Assembly: GCA_031213475.1 (NCBI GenBank)
Contig: JARUPZ010000009.1
Coordinates: forward strand, 1,776,001 to 1,840,000
Origin: Nereocystis luetkeana
Taxonomy: Eukaryota; Sar; Phaeophyceae; Laminariales; Laminariaceae
Length of the DNA stretch: 64,000 nucleotides
Direction of reading: 5' to 3'
Below are positions 20,285-31,100 of the stretch, piece by piece; the first letter of the stretch is position 1, and each line of letters opens with the position of its first letter. Below the pieces are notes generated by a model, which made no database searches, had not been told where the DNA came from, and saw only the letters and a program-made list of their open reading frames with translations. The translations under genes and the position numbers were made by a program.

Positions 20285-20725
20285 GGGAGGGGACTCATGT
20301 TATGCATTGCCGTAGTCGTAAGACCATAAACCCTCGTATTCCTTCAATGCCGGGACGGAGCATGTGAGTAGTGAGGTGCTCGTCAAGTCTAATGAAGAAT
20401 GGGTTGCATAATATGGATGGCAGCGTTGAATTAGTCGCTCTGTTTCTGGTGTGGCCACTTCTAGAGACAGCAATGTGAAATCTATGTAACTGCCTCGCGG
20501 GTGCCTTACCATATACACACTACATGACACAATCATTCCCCTTGTGCGGAATCCAGGTTCTCCACCCTGCACAAATGATCTAAACCCGACTGCCATCCGT
20601 GGTGACCGCCAGAAAGCAACGCACAAAAAATAATGGTACCCTGGTTGTCTAGCTCACGCAGCGATTGGCGTGTTTTCCAGCGTCGTCGCCAACCGACGCC
20701 AACCGAACCTATAAATTGATGCATA
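20285..20725 (-). repeat. Family C dispersed repeat, copy 5
   Basis: On the minus strand, with a deletion in the GGTCGGTGAAAACCC region. It ends ATGAGTCCCCTCCCTCC. Confidence 0.68.
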
Positions 20726-20739
20726 CCTCATCTATGTAT

Positions 20740-21350
20740 CGTAGATTTAGGGGTGGGGGGGAGGGGAGAGGGGGGAGGGGGGAGGGAGTGCGGGGTTTGT
20801 ACGGAGTGGTTTTTGTAGACTTCGAGAGGTTGGACTTTGTTGAGAGCCGATCGGGGGGGGGGGGGGGGGGCTGAGGTCGAGGAAATGAGAAGGCGGCCGG
20901 CGTGTTTTTCTCACGCCTGTTGTATTGAATTGCAGCAATTGAGCATACAGCATTCACAACAACCCGATCGACGTGATTCGATACTCGTAGCAGTCGTGCT
21001 TCTTCAGCTGTCAGTCGCGATTAGATAGCAAATCGTAGTGCGACAACAGCAGTCATGATTCATCGTAATTCGATGGCAATCACGACTCGGTACCGGTCGC
21101 AAATCGATAGCAATTACGACTCAATATCAGTCGTAATTCGGTAGCAACTATTGACTCGATGATAGCAGTCGCACTTCAATAGCAATTGTGATTCGATGAC
21201 AGCCGCGACCCGACAGTAGAGTCATTCATCGATAGCAGTTGTAGTTGATAACAATCATGATTCTAGATTATTGCAGTCGCGATCCATCGCCGTTCGATGG
21301 CAGTCATGGCTTGATACGTAGCCGTCGCAATTCTCAGTTTGTAAAACTGA
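20740..21350. repeat. G-tract, then GATAGCA-themed degenerate island
   Basis: 20745-20875 is G-rich and ends in a run of about 18 Gs. From 20960, words such as AATTCGATAGCAATCGTGA and GATAGCAGTCG recur with many substitutions. Confidence 0.55.
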
Positions 21351-21489
21351 GTCTATGTTTCAGTAATTGTGAATATGTCCGTCTGTCCGTCTGTCCGCAT
21401 GGCTTATATTTTCAAACACGTTCCAATGCTCGATGTATAAGGTCGGTACAGATATATATTCGCGCGACGTATTTGACCTAACGGACCTT

Positions 21490-21697
21490 ACACTACACGT
21501 AGACTGAAACAATACCATACCACCAGGCAAATTTAGCCACATAATACATCCACCACACCGTACCATCATACCACACCACCAAAAGATACCGTACCAGGTA
21601 TCACATACCGTGTTTTTTTCATATACCATGCCACCAACATACCACATCACATATCGTGCCATCATACCATACTAACATACCATATCACATATATCTT
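21490..21697. repeat. ATACCATACCACC array, left of the GGGTC element
   Basis: Irregular repeats of CATACCATACCACCATACCA. The same kind of sequence resumes at 22660-22745, right of the element. Confidence 0.65.
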
Positions 21698-21705
21698 GTT
21701 TTTTT

Positions 21706-22648
21706 CAGAGCTTTTAACGAGTCACAGGGTGTTCAAAATGTCACGGGTCGGGTCGGGTTAGGAATTGTTCAAATTCTCACGGGTCGGGTCAAGAGGTTTT
21801 CAAATTTCCGGGGTCGGGTCAGGTCGGGTCAAGAGTTTTTCAAATCTCGCGGGTCGAATCGGGTCGAGTCAAGATTTTTTCAAATTTCACGGGTCGGGTC
21901 AGGTCGGGTCAAGAAGGGGGAAAAAACTCACGGGTCGGGTCAGGCCATGACCCACGAGAAACGGGTCACTCGCGGGTCGGGCCAGCATGACCCGCGAGTT
22001 GTTTTTGGCTGACCCGCGGGTTGGACCCGCGCATCCGGCTAGCGGATCCGACGCTTCAAACACCTCCCGCTCTCTTACCCAAAGGCTTCTCTCGTACTAA
22101 CACTCTATAATACCCTTTTGGTATAATATTAAAACATTAAAACATCGCCAAATCCATATACGCATGCCCGCATCCATCAATACCCACTATAGCCAAGCTA
22201 CATATCGCTAGGGGGCACCAAAATTAGTATTTAATTGTTTTTGATACGTCGACCCACGGATTGGATCCGCGGGTCGAAGCCGCGGGCCAAGATAAATGGT
22301 CTCGCGGGTCAAGTTGGCCCGACCCGCATGAAACCCGTATCTCACGGGTCAATCGGAAGGTGGCGGGTCGGGTCGGGTCGGGTCAGGTGGTTTTGAAATC
22401 CCGCGGGTCGTGTCGGGTCGGGTCTGGTCAGGAGATTTTCAAATCTCACGAGTCGGGTCGGGTCGGGTCAGCAGTTTTTTCAAGTCTCGCGGGTAGCGTC
22501 GGGTCGGGTCAAGAGGCTTTCAAAATCTCGCGGGTCAGGTCGGGTCGGGTCAATCCAACACACCTCAATTTTTTCACGGGTCGTGTCAGCTGATTCGACC
22601 CGACCCGACCCGACTCGTGAGGTTTGACCTGACCCGCAAAAAGCCCTG
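21706..22648. mobile_element. GGGTC-rich non-autonomous inverted-repeat element (hAT-like?)
   Basis: The ends are CAGAGCTTTTAACGAGTCA at the left and, inverted, CAGGGCTTTTTGCGGGTCA at the right, 15 of 19 matching, with T-runs just outside. Inside are two blocks (21735-22015 and 22255-22620) of a unit of about 40 bp mixing CGGGTCGGGTCAGGTCGGGT with TTTTCAAATCTCGCG. The C-A-G-G-G-C ends and monotonous internal repeats resemble non-autonomous hAT elements (inference). No protein is encoded. Confidence 0.6.
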
Positions 22649-22659
22649 TTTTTTCTATA

Positions 22660-22745
22660 TAGTATATCACGCCATACCAGCATACCATACCACCATACGA
22701 TATCACATACCGTGCCACACAGCACAACCGTACCGTTCCACACCA
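22660..22745. repeat. ATACCATACCACC array, right part
   Basis: It continues the theme of 21490-21697, which suggests that the GGGTC element landed in this simple repeat. Confidence 0.55.
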
Positions 22746-23090
22746 TATCCATACTGCTGTACGAACGCATACGTTGAAGGTGCAAGGTGATGAGGTGATG
22801 AGTGGGGTGGAGGTGCAAGGTGATGAGGTGATATATGAGGAGGTGAAGGCGCAAAGGGGGAGTGATGGCACCAGGGAGCAGCAGCAGCCGCAACAGCACC
22901 AGCAGCCCCAGCAGCCACGTCTGCAACAGCAGTAGCAGGACCAAGTGGGTTCGCTGAGCGCTTACGGGGATCACCCCAAAGAGCAACAGCAGCAGCAGGA
23001 CCAAGTAGGCCCACTAGGCGAGCTGGTAGGGGAGGTGGAGCAGCAAGGTGGTGGTGGGACGACCATGGACACGGACGCTAGAGGACGCTG

Positions 23091-23290
23091 GAACTGGGGT
23101 GGGGAAGGCTTCCCTCCTTTTGCACCAGATTAAAACAGGTTTTGTTGGCCTGCCCCCGATCCTGGTGATGTGAATCGCTGTTCACTATTTATTGTACTCT
23201 GTGTAAGTATGATGATTTGCGTTGACTGCCTGCATATGAACGAGTACAGCTGCACTTTAAAGCAGTCTAAATTCTGGTGATTACAGAAGA
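23091..23290. repeat. Direct repeat of about 200 bp, first copy
   Basis: It shares GAACTGGGGTGGGGAAG, GTTGGCCTGCCCCCGAT, AAATCGCTGTTCACT-like and CTTTAAAGCAGT stretches with 23467-23671. No coding signal; it could be duplicated 3' untranslated sequence. Confidence 0.8.
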
Positions 23291-23359
23291 GTAAGTACAT
23301 GCCAGGTACTATTAATAGATATCAAGCAAGTTGTGTGTCCTTTATTTGCATGTACGCTA

Positions 23360-23464
23360 TTACGGGGGACCATAGTTAATAGGACCAAATATTGTTAGTA
23401 AAAATGGTCAAATGTATAGGTTTTTATGTACACCACAGGTCCTATTAACTATGGTCCCCCGTAA
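23360..23464. mobile_element. Family A element, copy 5
   Basis: Nearly perfect arms (TTACGGGGGACCATAGTTAA and its inverse), TA on both sides. It lies between two direct repeats of about 200 bp. Confidence 0.88.
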
Positions 23465-23466
23465 TA

Positions 23467-23671
23467 GAACTGGGGTGGGGAAGACTTCCGTCCTTTAGCA
23501 CCACCAGATTAAAACATTAAAACAGTTTTCGTTGGCCTGCCCCCGATGCTCGCGATGCAAATCGCTGTTCACTGTTTATTGTACTCTTGTGTAGCTATGA
23601 TGACTTGCTTAGACTGCCCGCATATGAAATAGTGCATCAGTACTTTAAAGCAGTGCAAGTTCTGGTGAATA
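23467..23671. repeat. Direct repeat of about 200 bp, second copy
   Basis: About 88% like the first copy by eye. A family A element occupies most of the spacer. Confidence 0.8.
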
Positions 23672-24936
23672 CAGAAGATCCAGCGCATAAAAATGTCGGG
23701 CCTCCCCGCAGGGGATGTGGCAGACACTTGGAAAGAAGGGGCTAAATAAAAAATGCCACTACTTATGAACAGAGGAAGAGCAAGACTAGGAGCCAAGGGC
23801 AAACAGCAAGCAAGCCGAAGCACGAAAAACCCTCCAGGTAGCCGCGGCAGGTTGTGGTACGAGTAGTGTAGCCACCTTCTCCCTTCGTACTACAGTAGTC
23901 CGCCTTTTCCCAGATCCCCTGTCTGCCGTCTCCGTCCTGCGTTCGTCAACTATGTCCCGCCCCTCGGCGTCAGACAATACGAAACAAGCAAAGCAGGCTC
24001 GGCATCCACTCGCGCCACACGTCTCCTTACATAATAAAAGGCGTATTTATGGAAGAAACACAGAGAAAGAAATAAAAAGAAAAATCACAGAGAATCAAGC
24101 GCAAAAAAAAAGAGACTCGAATAAGATAAGTGTGCTAACCGCATACACACCTGTAGGATCTGTCAGATAGTATCTCGTACATTTGGTTCGTATACATCGT
24201 GTGGTATCGTTCGTAATAATACAATCGTGCAAGTGGGTCCGCTGAGCGGTTGCGACGACGATCACCAGGGCAGAATATGATGTAGCGATGGCGGACGCAA
24301 TAAAGGGGTACTGGGTTTTGTGGTGGATTTTGGGATATTTTTCTGGTGGGATTTGTGATACCTGGTATTATTGTTGTCTGAGGGAGGACTGGATTTCCTG
24401 GTGGAATTTGTGATTAAGTTTCTGGCAAGAGTTTTGTGATACAGTTTTCTGAAGGAAGACTGATTTTTCTGGCGGACTTTAACCTAACAAGGAATTCTTA
24501 GAAGTGTCCCGACCTTGAACCTAACACGTGCACCTTGGTGCGACCGCTCCGAAAAGGCTAAACAATGCGGCAGAGGAATCCACGTCGATTTAGGGACGCT
24601 GCCACGGCGCTGGAAGTTGGATTTGTGCTTACAGGATTTGGGTTTACGCGCCGCGTTTTTAATATTAATATTTGAACGCAAACTTTGATCAGTTATTATT
24701 GGCTCCTACGGTAGGGGGAGGGGGATACTTTTTTGTCCTTTGTTTGTATCCGCTGAGAGCCAGTCTGCCGCGTGACTCGTACCCTACTTGTTTGCAGTTT
24801 CGCATCATTGTTCGAGAATATGCATCGCCATGGAATGGGTTGTTACGCTGTTATTTAAAGAAAATCCAAGACTTGGTCCAATTTTGAGTGTGATACATAG
24901 CCACTCTGCCGAGTGGTCTAAACGAGGCATTTGCTA
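23672..24936. other. No gene recognised
   Basis: Short frames only; one TACCWGGTA palindrome at 24359. A local repeat of TTTTCTGG(C/T)GG(A/G) near 24330-24480 is the only structure seen. Confidence 0.4.
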
Positions 24937-25208
24937 TGATACTGCTTTGTATGAGGCTGAAAGCCCGGTAATTACGTGGATTCTGGCACTGGAATCGTAT
25001 TAGTAGTACTTGGAAAGCGTATCTTAGGTGGAAAACTAAGGGTTTTCCAGAGCGGCACGAGCGTGGTCTCAGTCTCCGTCGTTCACGAAAGGAATAAAGC
25101 TGCTCTTCTACCTCTAAGCAAACAACACATGTGAGTACCAATAAGTACCGGCTCAATAGGCAGACCTACCCAGGGATAACAAGTGCCCCGCTGTCCGTGA
25201 TCTTAACA
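24937..25208. repeat. LTR-like direct repeat, left copy
   Basis: 272 bp, beginning TGATACTGCTTTGTATGAGG and ending GTCCGTGATCTTAACA. The homology to 29222-29497 stops exactly at T-G and C-A, the usual borders of LTRs. The outer flanks show no matching target duplication, so the two copies may be solo LTRs or a rearranged pair. Confidence 0.68.
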
Positions 25209-25289
25209 AGTGGCGTCTTCGGCTTGGCGCTTTTCGCCTTTTTGTTGGTACGAGTTGTTCTCGCTCATTTCGGGCTGTTCGCTTTTCTG

Positions 25290-26185
25290 GAGTGAGTTTG
25301 CTCCACCCGCTCGTCATCGAAGCGGCAGGCCAGAGGTATAAGCAGACGACCCAGTTCTTATACGTAGGCGGCATTACCCACGGAAACGCTGACCTCTCGC
25401 TTGAAATCGACCGACGGATCCGCCTCATGCGAGCATACCTCGAACGGTTCGGCCCGGAGTTGTATGATAGGACGACCGCCCCCCTTACCCTTTTAAAGTC
25501 CGAATGCTGAAGGCCGAGGTGATTGAGACCCTGCTGTACGGGTGTGTGACGTGAACCCTTAGAGCGGAACACCTTGCCAAGTTTCGAACGGCTCACCACC
25601 AAGTCCTGTTGCGAGTCATTGGCTTCCAGCACCGACTTCGCACTGACCATGCCACCCTCTCGTACGCGAAGGCCCTCAAGATGACACGTTGCGAGAGCAT
25701 CGAAACGACCATTCGTAAACGGCGGCTCTTCTTTGCAGGGGGGGTGGCACGGCAAAGCAAGGAGCGATTACCCAGTCGGGCAATGTTCGGGACGATAGCT
25801 GGTGGGGAGAACCCGAGACCAGGCGGACAGTGTAAGACTTGGCATAGATGAATGGTCGAAGACCTTAGGGAGTTGCGAGCCACCGAAGGGTCAACAGAAG
25901 TTGCCCCCTTGGTGTTTGGAATTGAGACCGCGTTGTGGTCCACTGCAGCCAAAAAGGCGGGGGAGTGGTGCCGGGGGATCCTTGAAGCAGCCGAACGGTT
26001 CATGGTGAGGTGGCACGAGGCTGAGGCTGAGATGAGTAGGCAGCGCCGCGCATCCGCCGTGGATGGTGTCCAAGGGAATGGGGGGGGGGGGGGGGGGGGC
26101 ACAGGAGAAGTGGCACAAAACCCGACCAAGGGAGTGCGGAGAGGGGGGGGAACAGGAGGAGTAGAAGGGAAACCGCGGTAGACGA
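25290..26185 (+). mobile_element. LINE reverse-transcriptase fragment (C-terminal part)
   Basis: The translation has EAAGQRYKQTTQFLYVGG, then I-D-R-R-I-R-L-M-R-A-Y, K-A-E-V-I-E-T-L-L-Y-G-C-V-T and LRVIGFQHRLRTDHATLSYA, then KRRLFFAGGVARQSKERLPS, MFGTIAGGENPRPG and FGIETALWSTAAKKAGEWCR. This order is typical of the region after the catalytic palm in algal LINE-like elements. The catalytic part and the endonuclease are absent. It is spread over three frame blocks (25292-25510, 25609-25851, 25852-26181) with a stop inside C-V-T-stop-T-L at about 25552 and a frame change near 25508. A G18 run (26083-26100) interrupts the tail. Confidence 0.78.
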
Positions 26186-26194
26186 AAGTATGAA

Positions 26195-26590
26195 GGAGAT
26201 GGTAGACAGGGTAGCAAGGCACCAGGCCGACTAGGACGTAGAATATGGCCATTCTACTAGTGCCACCAACTGGTGCAGCTGGTTGGAACGTGGTCTTCCC
26301 TTGTCTTCTTCTTTTGTTTTGTTTTTTTCTTTCTTGCGCTGATTCTCCGTGATTTTCATTTTATTTATTTCTCTTCCTTTTTTATTGCTAAGCCGTATTG
26401 AAGGAGTCGTGTGGCGTGGTTGGATGACGAACCTGCTCTGCTCGTTTTGTATTGTCTGACGGCAAGGGGCCAGGCATAGTTGACGAACGCAGGGCGGAGA
26501 CGGCAGTCTGGGTAGCAAGGTACCAGGCGGACTAACAGGGAGAACCTGGCTATACTGCTCGTACCACAAGCTGCTGCCGCCACCTGGAGG
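26195..26590. repeat. Diverged repeat pair after the LINE fragment
   Basis: CAGGGTAGCAAGGCACCAGG and the following bases (26205-26270) recur as TGGGTAGCAAGGTACCAGGC at 26510-26585. Not coding. Confidence 0.5.
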
Positions 26591-27370
26591 GTGCTTTGGG
26601 CTTTGGTCTGCCTGTTATTTTCCCTTTGTTATTTTCCCTTGGTTCTTTGTCTCACTCTGCTTACAAGCACTGGTGTTTTTGTTGTTTTTTTCTGTTTTGC
26701 CAGCTCGTTCTTTTTCAAGTGTTGGCCACCTCACCAGCGGGGGGGGGGGGCACGGCAGATTGTTTCTTCTAGTTTTTCTTTCATTATTTTTATTTTTCTC
26801 TTTCGATTTGTCTTGTTTGTTTTTGTTTTCTCTTTGATTGTTTCCTTTCGTTTCTCTACTTCATAGAATGTGTATGTGGTGCCTGTCGCATCTAGTATGA
26901 TGACATGGCATCGCATTCCCCAATGCTGGGCTTACTGCATACGTCGCAACGTAGTATCTCTGTGGCGTAGCTTTGTGACCACATAACTTGTATCTCTTCT
27001 AGGATTGAAGAATCGGCACGGACACTGGTTGTGCTGCTGGATGTCGACGGGTAGAAAGAACGATTTAATGTGAAGAACACACACACACTGCACGATGGAA
27101 ACTCATGAGGAGGGAGGGTCTGCTTCCCCTCATGGTCGACGAGACACTGAGGCCCAGAGCCCCTCAGTGCCCCACCGCCCAAGGCTCGTCGATGGAGATC
27201 GGGCGCCTTGTACAACAGACCCCCGAGCGCAGCGTGTGTCTCGGCAGGAGCCCTATGATGCCGACGTGGATCGCGCGCCTTGTACAACACGCCCGCACGA
27301 GGAGCCAGAGCCTCGGCTGAAGCCCCAAGACGAAGCTCGAGCAGCTACCGGCAGACGGACCTAAGGGGCG
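26590..27370. other. No gene recognised
   Basis: T-rich sequence with a G-tract at 26740-26750, then GC-richer DNA with two copies of CGCCTTGTACAACA (27208 and 27280). The border with the gypsy fossil is not sharp. Confidence 0.4.
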
Positions 27371-28995
27371 GGAGCCGTCGGCTACAGCGTCCCAGTCCGG
27401 GAAGACCAAAATTGGCGGGGCAGCGAGCTCGGCGAGGATCTGACGATAACTTCCATGGCCGGCGTACTGACGTACTTAGGGTCGTTATTAACCGGACGTT
27501 TTTCTTCGCGTTTCGAGGAAAATTCCCGGATTTCCGGGGTTTTCTTCGCGTTTCGCGGAGTTTTTTCAGCCCCGGTAAAATACCTAAAAATTATATTCCC
27601 GTATCGCGGAAAAGTCCCGCATCGTCGCAGAGCATCGGGCAGGCGCACCGTGTGAGCCGTGTGCGCCATGCCACCACTCGGCACTGCACAGGATAGCTCT
27701 GGGCCATCCCCAGGGTCATTCCCAGGCCGTGGCTGGTCGCAGAAAGCGCCGTGCACTGCGAGAGCTCTATTTGTCCAGTCGACAGAGCCGACTCACTGTC
27801 ATAGCTGGGATCAGCACGAAATCGCTAGCTAGCTTCATGTCGTGGAGGGCTTTGACGCGCCAGAACTTGAGCTCCCGAAGTACGCCGAGGAACCGTCGCC
27901 TCTCTAGGGGTCGGGGCGCCTTTAGCGGCACGATCCAGCGGACGGCCTGCTTGCGCGCCACTGGTTTCGACGATTCGATCAGATAGACGAGCGTGCAACC
28001 TCACGGAACATGATACCAGGCGATAATAGGATCCACCGCATTTTTTTCGCGTTTCTATGCATTTTCCGCGATACGTGATTTTTTTCAATCCTGTTCGTAA
28101 CGACCCTTAACCCCCTTCCGGAGGAGGGCAGTGAGAGGGCGGATTTTTTTAGACAGGTCGGGCAGGAATTTGCGATAATATCCCACGCCGCCCATCAGCG
28201 CACGAACCTGCTTGAGGTTCTTGGGCATGGGCATTTTCATCAAAGCCGAAACTTTTTCCGCATTAATTAGGGCCGAGGATATATCCCCCGGCTTGAGGGC
28301 CGCCACTCCAACGAGAGGAAGAACCTGTCGCCCGGAGGCGACGAAGTGCTCCTCAGCCGAGGGCAGGTCGGACTGGGGCATCATGTCGACCAAGTAATGT
28401 CCAGTGAGTACCGGGGAGCCATCGCTTCGAACCAAGTTAACCGCAAGTAGTTGAGGATCGTCGGACAGGGTGACGCCTGCCGCGCCCTCGTAGCGGAGAT
28501 GGAAGCCTCCACCCGAAACGGCGGGGTCGATGGCGTACACGGGCATGCCCGTCGGGGCGTGGTGAAGTAACTCCAGCCCGCCAAAAAAGTGTTGGTCTGA
28601 CGGGCGAGGAGGCAGAGAGCGGTAGGAGCGGCTAGTAAAACCCACCCCGCTGGCACGTCATAGCAGTACTGTATGCTGCATCACTGAGGGGGTAACCACG
28701 CAAGCCCAAACTGCGAGGGAGCACGTAGGCTCATTTTCTCGAAAAAAATGGACGCTCAGGCGCACACTCACTCGTCGATGTCTTCAGAGGGACCGATTCA
28801 CCAACCCCCCCCCAGGAACGAGGGGTGCATTTCTACTCGCACGCGATGGATGCCGCATCAACCGAGAGCATGCGATCCAAAACATCTCGTCGAATGAAGG
28901 TCTGTGGGGAGCCAGTGTCAAGAAGCGCCACGCAACCAAAAGGTGCAAGAACGCCAACTCCGCTATGAATCGCGATTTTGGTTGTAAAAGAGGCG
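27370..28995 (-). mobile_element. Ty3/gypsy LTR-retrotransposon pol fossil, broken
   Basis: Minus-strand translation shows, in 5' to 3' order, a retroviral-type protease motif (ALLDTGSPQTFI, around 28890-28950), a reverse-transcriptase thumb segment (LKQVRALMGGVGYYRKFLPD, about 28145-28250) and a start of the RNase H region (FPDWDAVADGSRP, about 27370-27410). It is broken in several places, lacks gag and integrase, and is interrupted by the inverted-repeat element at 27479-28106. The decay points to an old insertion. Confidence 0.78.
27479..28106. mobile_element. 628-bp inverted-repeat element inside the gypsy fossil (PIF/Harbinger-like?)
   Basis: The ends are GGGTCGTTA and its inverse TAACGACCC, each flanked by TTA (27476-27478 and 28107-28109), a 3-bp target duplication of the T-W-A type known for PIF/Harbinger. 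Sub-terminal stretches repeat CGCGTTTCG/CGCGGAAAA words in both orientations. It encodes no recognisable protein. It must be younger than the gypsy copy that it splits. Confidence 0.72.
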
Positions 28996-29221
28996 TCATC
29001 GAGTGTTGTACTGATGATTTATCGTTAACGATTTCTTCCTACCTTCCTTTCATTTTTTTTAACGTACTTTGCCGGCTTCGTTGCCTTGCCGTTCAGAGGT
29101 GTGGGAGTGGGTTTTGAGGAGCCACATCTTCGACTCATGTTCTAGTTTGTGGAATCGGGGTTTCCATGAATTTCCCATAATTCTGCGTATACGGCTCATC
29201 AGAGTGGGCTAGCGTTATTTA

Positions 29222-29497
29222 TGATACTGCTTTGTATGAGGTTGAAAGCCCGGTAATTACCTGGGTTCTGGCACTGGGATCGTATTTGTAGTACTTGGAA
29301 AGCGTATCTTAGGTGGAAAACCAGGGGTTTTCCAGAGAGGCACGAGCGAGCGTGGTCTCAGTCTCCGTCGTGCACGAAAGGAATAAAGCTGTTCTCCTAT
29401 CTCTAAGCAAGCAACACATGTGAGTACCAATGAGTACCGGCTTAATAGACAGACCTGCCCAGGGATAACAAGTGTCCCGCTGTCCGTGATCTTAACA
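29222..29497. repeat. LTR-like direct repeat, right copy
   Basis: 276 bp, about 93-94% like the left copy by eye. Together the copies enclose a broken Ty3/gypsy pol fossil and a LINE fragment. Whether they belong to that fossil is not settled. Confidence 0.68.
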
Positions 29498-29754
29498 CAT
29501 CTGTGAAAAGCGGGGGAAGCCCCCCCCCCCTCCTACCGTAGGTATCACCCGTCATTCTGTGTCTCGGTACAACCGGTACGATTCTTGAATCTCGAACATC
29601 GATCTTCACGCGGCGAGTGGTCCTCTGTTCGGCACGTATATACCTGGTACTTAATATCAGCTCCATTTTGCCTGCCTTGGGGGAATGCCGAATAATGGTA
29701 AATGTGCCTCTTCCAACAGGAATATAAAACATCAGCAGTATAACAACAGCGACC
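29498..29754. other. No gene seen
   Basis: Contains a C-tract at 29521-29530 and one TACCWGGTA at 29641. Confidence 0.4.
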
Positions 29755-29896
29755 ACATCACCACCACCACCACCACCACCACCACCACCATCACCATCAC
29801 CACCAACAACAACAAGAACAACAACGTCAACTATTACTACTACTACTACTACTACTACCACTACTACTACTACTGCTACTACTACTACTACTACTG

Positions 29897-29934
<38 letters not shown>

Positions 29935-29935
29935 G

Positions 29936-29998
<63 letters not shown>
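29755..29998. repeat. Trinucleotide microsatellites (ACC)n then (ACT)n
   Basis: About 45 bp of (ACC)n with some ATC, a short AAC stretch, then about 170 bp of almost pure (ACT)n. Open frames of Tyr or Ser repeats across it come from the repeat. Confidence 0.95.
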
Positions 29999-30169
29999 GT
30001 ACTTACCAGGTATACCGTGCAGTGTGTGGTGTGTGTGTTCTTCACACTGACTGTTCGTATGTGCTGTATGCTGTATGTACGAAACTAACTGCTGTACGAG
30101 TAATATTAAGCTTTGATTTTTTTTTTCACAATGGCAATGACGACATTGTACGACGTTGCCATTGGTTTT

Positions 30170-30815
30170 GAAATTGAATTTTGAATTTTGATTTCGGTGG
30201 TTTTGGATTTTTGACTCTGGAGTTCGAACTTATTCATGATGAATGTTTTCGGCGGGGGATACGCGACGGACCACCAGATCACCAGCACATCTCTGCTGTG
30301 CTCCGCGCCTGGCTGCTGCAACTGCTGCTGCTACTGCTACTGGTTCTGCTACTGGTTCTGCTGCTAATACTGCTACTGCCGCTGCTGCTGCCGTCGACGT
30401 TGCTGTCGCACTCATCAGTATCCACGCCAAGCTGTTCCTGTTCCTCAGGTTACGGACAACCGAAACCCGTGCTATTTTTTCGCTGTGATTCGCGTTTCGC
30501 GCCCCCTGGTCTCCTGACAGACATCAATCACACCGCCACACCAAGAAGGTATGTCTTCTGTCCTCTGTCGCGACATTTCTACCTTACCGTGTTAGACGGG
30601 TGCAGTGAAGGCCGCGTTTGAGACTGCAGCAAAGTTGAATAAGCATCCAGAGCGAATCTGCGTTGTAATCATGGCTGCCACCATTTCCCATCATGCATGC
30701 CGCTTGGTCGAAATTGCACTCGAGGAAGGGGCCCGGAGCAGGGGGCACGGATCTCGACGGCCCCAGTCAACAGGCCTCCCTGTGACCAAGTTTGAGCACC
30801 CCTCAAACCACCCCT
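30170..30815 (+). pseudogene. Degenerate ankyrin-locus fragment (third copy)
   Basis: From about 30605 the frame reads VKAAFETAAKLNKHPERICV, then V-I-M-A-A-T, then a segment like L-V-E-I-A-L-E-E-G-A. It aligns with the second ankyrin unit of the copies at 37909 and 49154 (V-K-T-A-F-E-A-G-A-D-V-N ... F-L-L-E-K-G-A-D). Upstream DNA (AATTTTGAATTTTG near 30175, TTCGAACTTATTCATGATGA, CAAGCTGTTCCTGTTCCTCA) also matches the upstream region of the 49-kb copy (48690-48915). The rest of the repeat domain is missing. Confidence 0.6.
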
Positions 30816-31100
30816 GGTGAACGGGTCCTGCTTATGAACGGCCGGTTTTGACGTTGTTCGAGTGAACGTTCTTGGTTGGGGTCAGTCTGTCTGGGTGTGG
30901 AGTGCAGAGTTGATTGCTCATGTATGTTCCGTTCTGCTCGTGAGTCGTGCGCGATAAATATATGTACCAGGTACAGCCAAGGCACAGCAGCAGTAGGATA
31001 TCGACCGGCTTCGGCGAGGGCTGGAATCACGAGCTCGGAAAAAACTCATCTGTCGTACAGCAGCAAAGATGTCGGGAGACAGCACTTTTTCAATTTTCCT

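Noticed and set aside
29827-30045. Poly-Ser (minus) and poly-Tyr (plus) reading frames
   Set aside because: They are translations of a pure trinucleotide microsatellite with no flanking coding signal.
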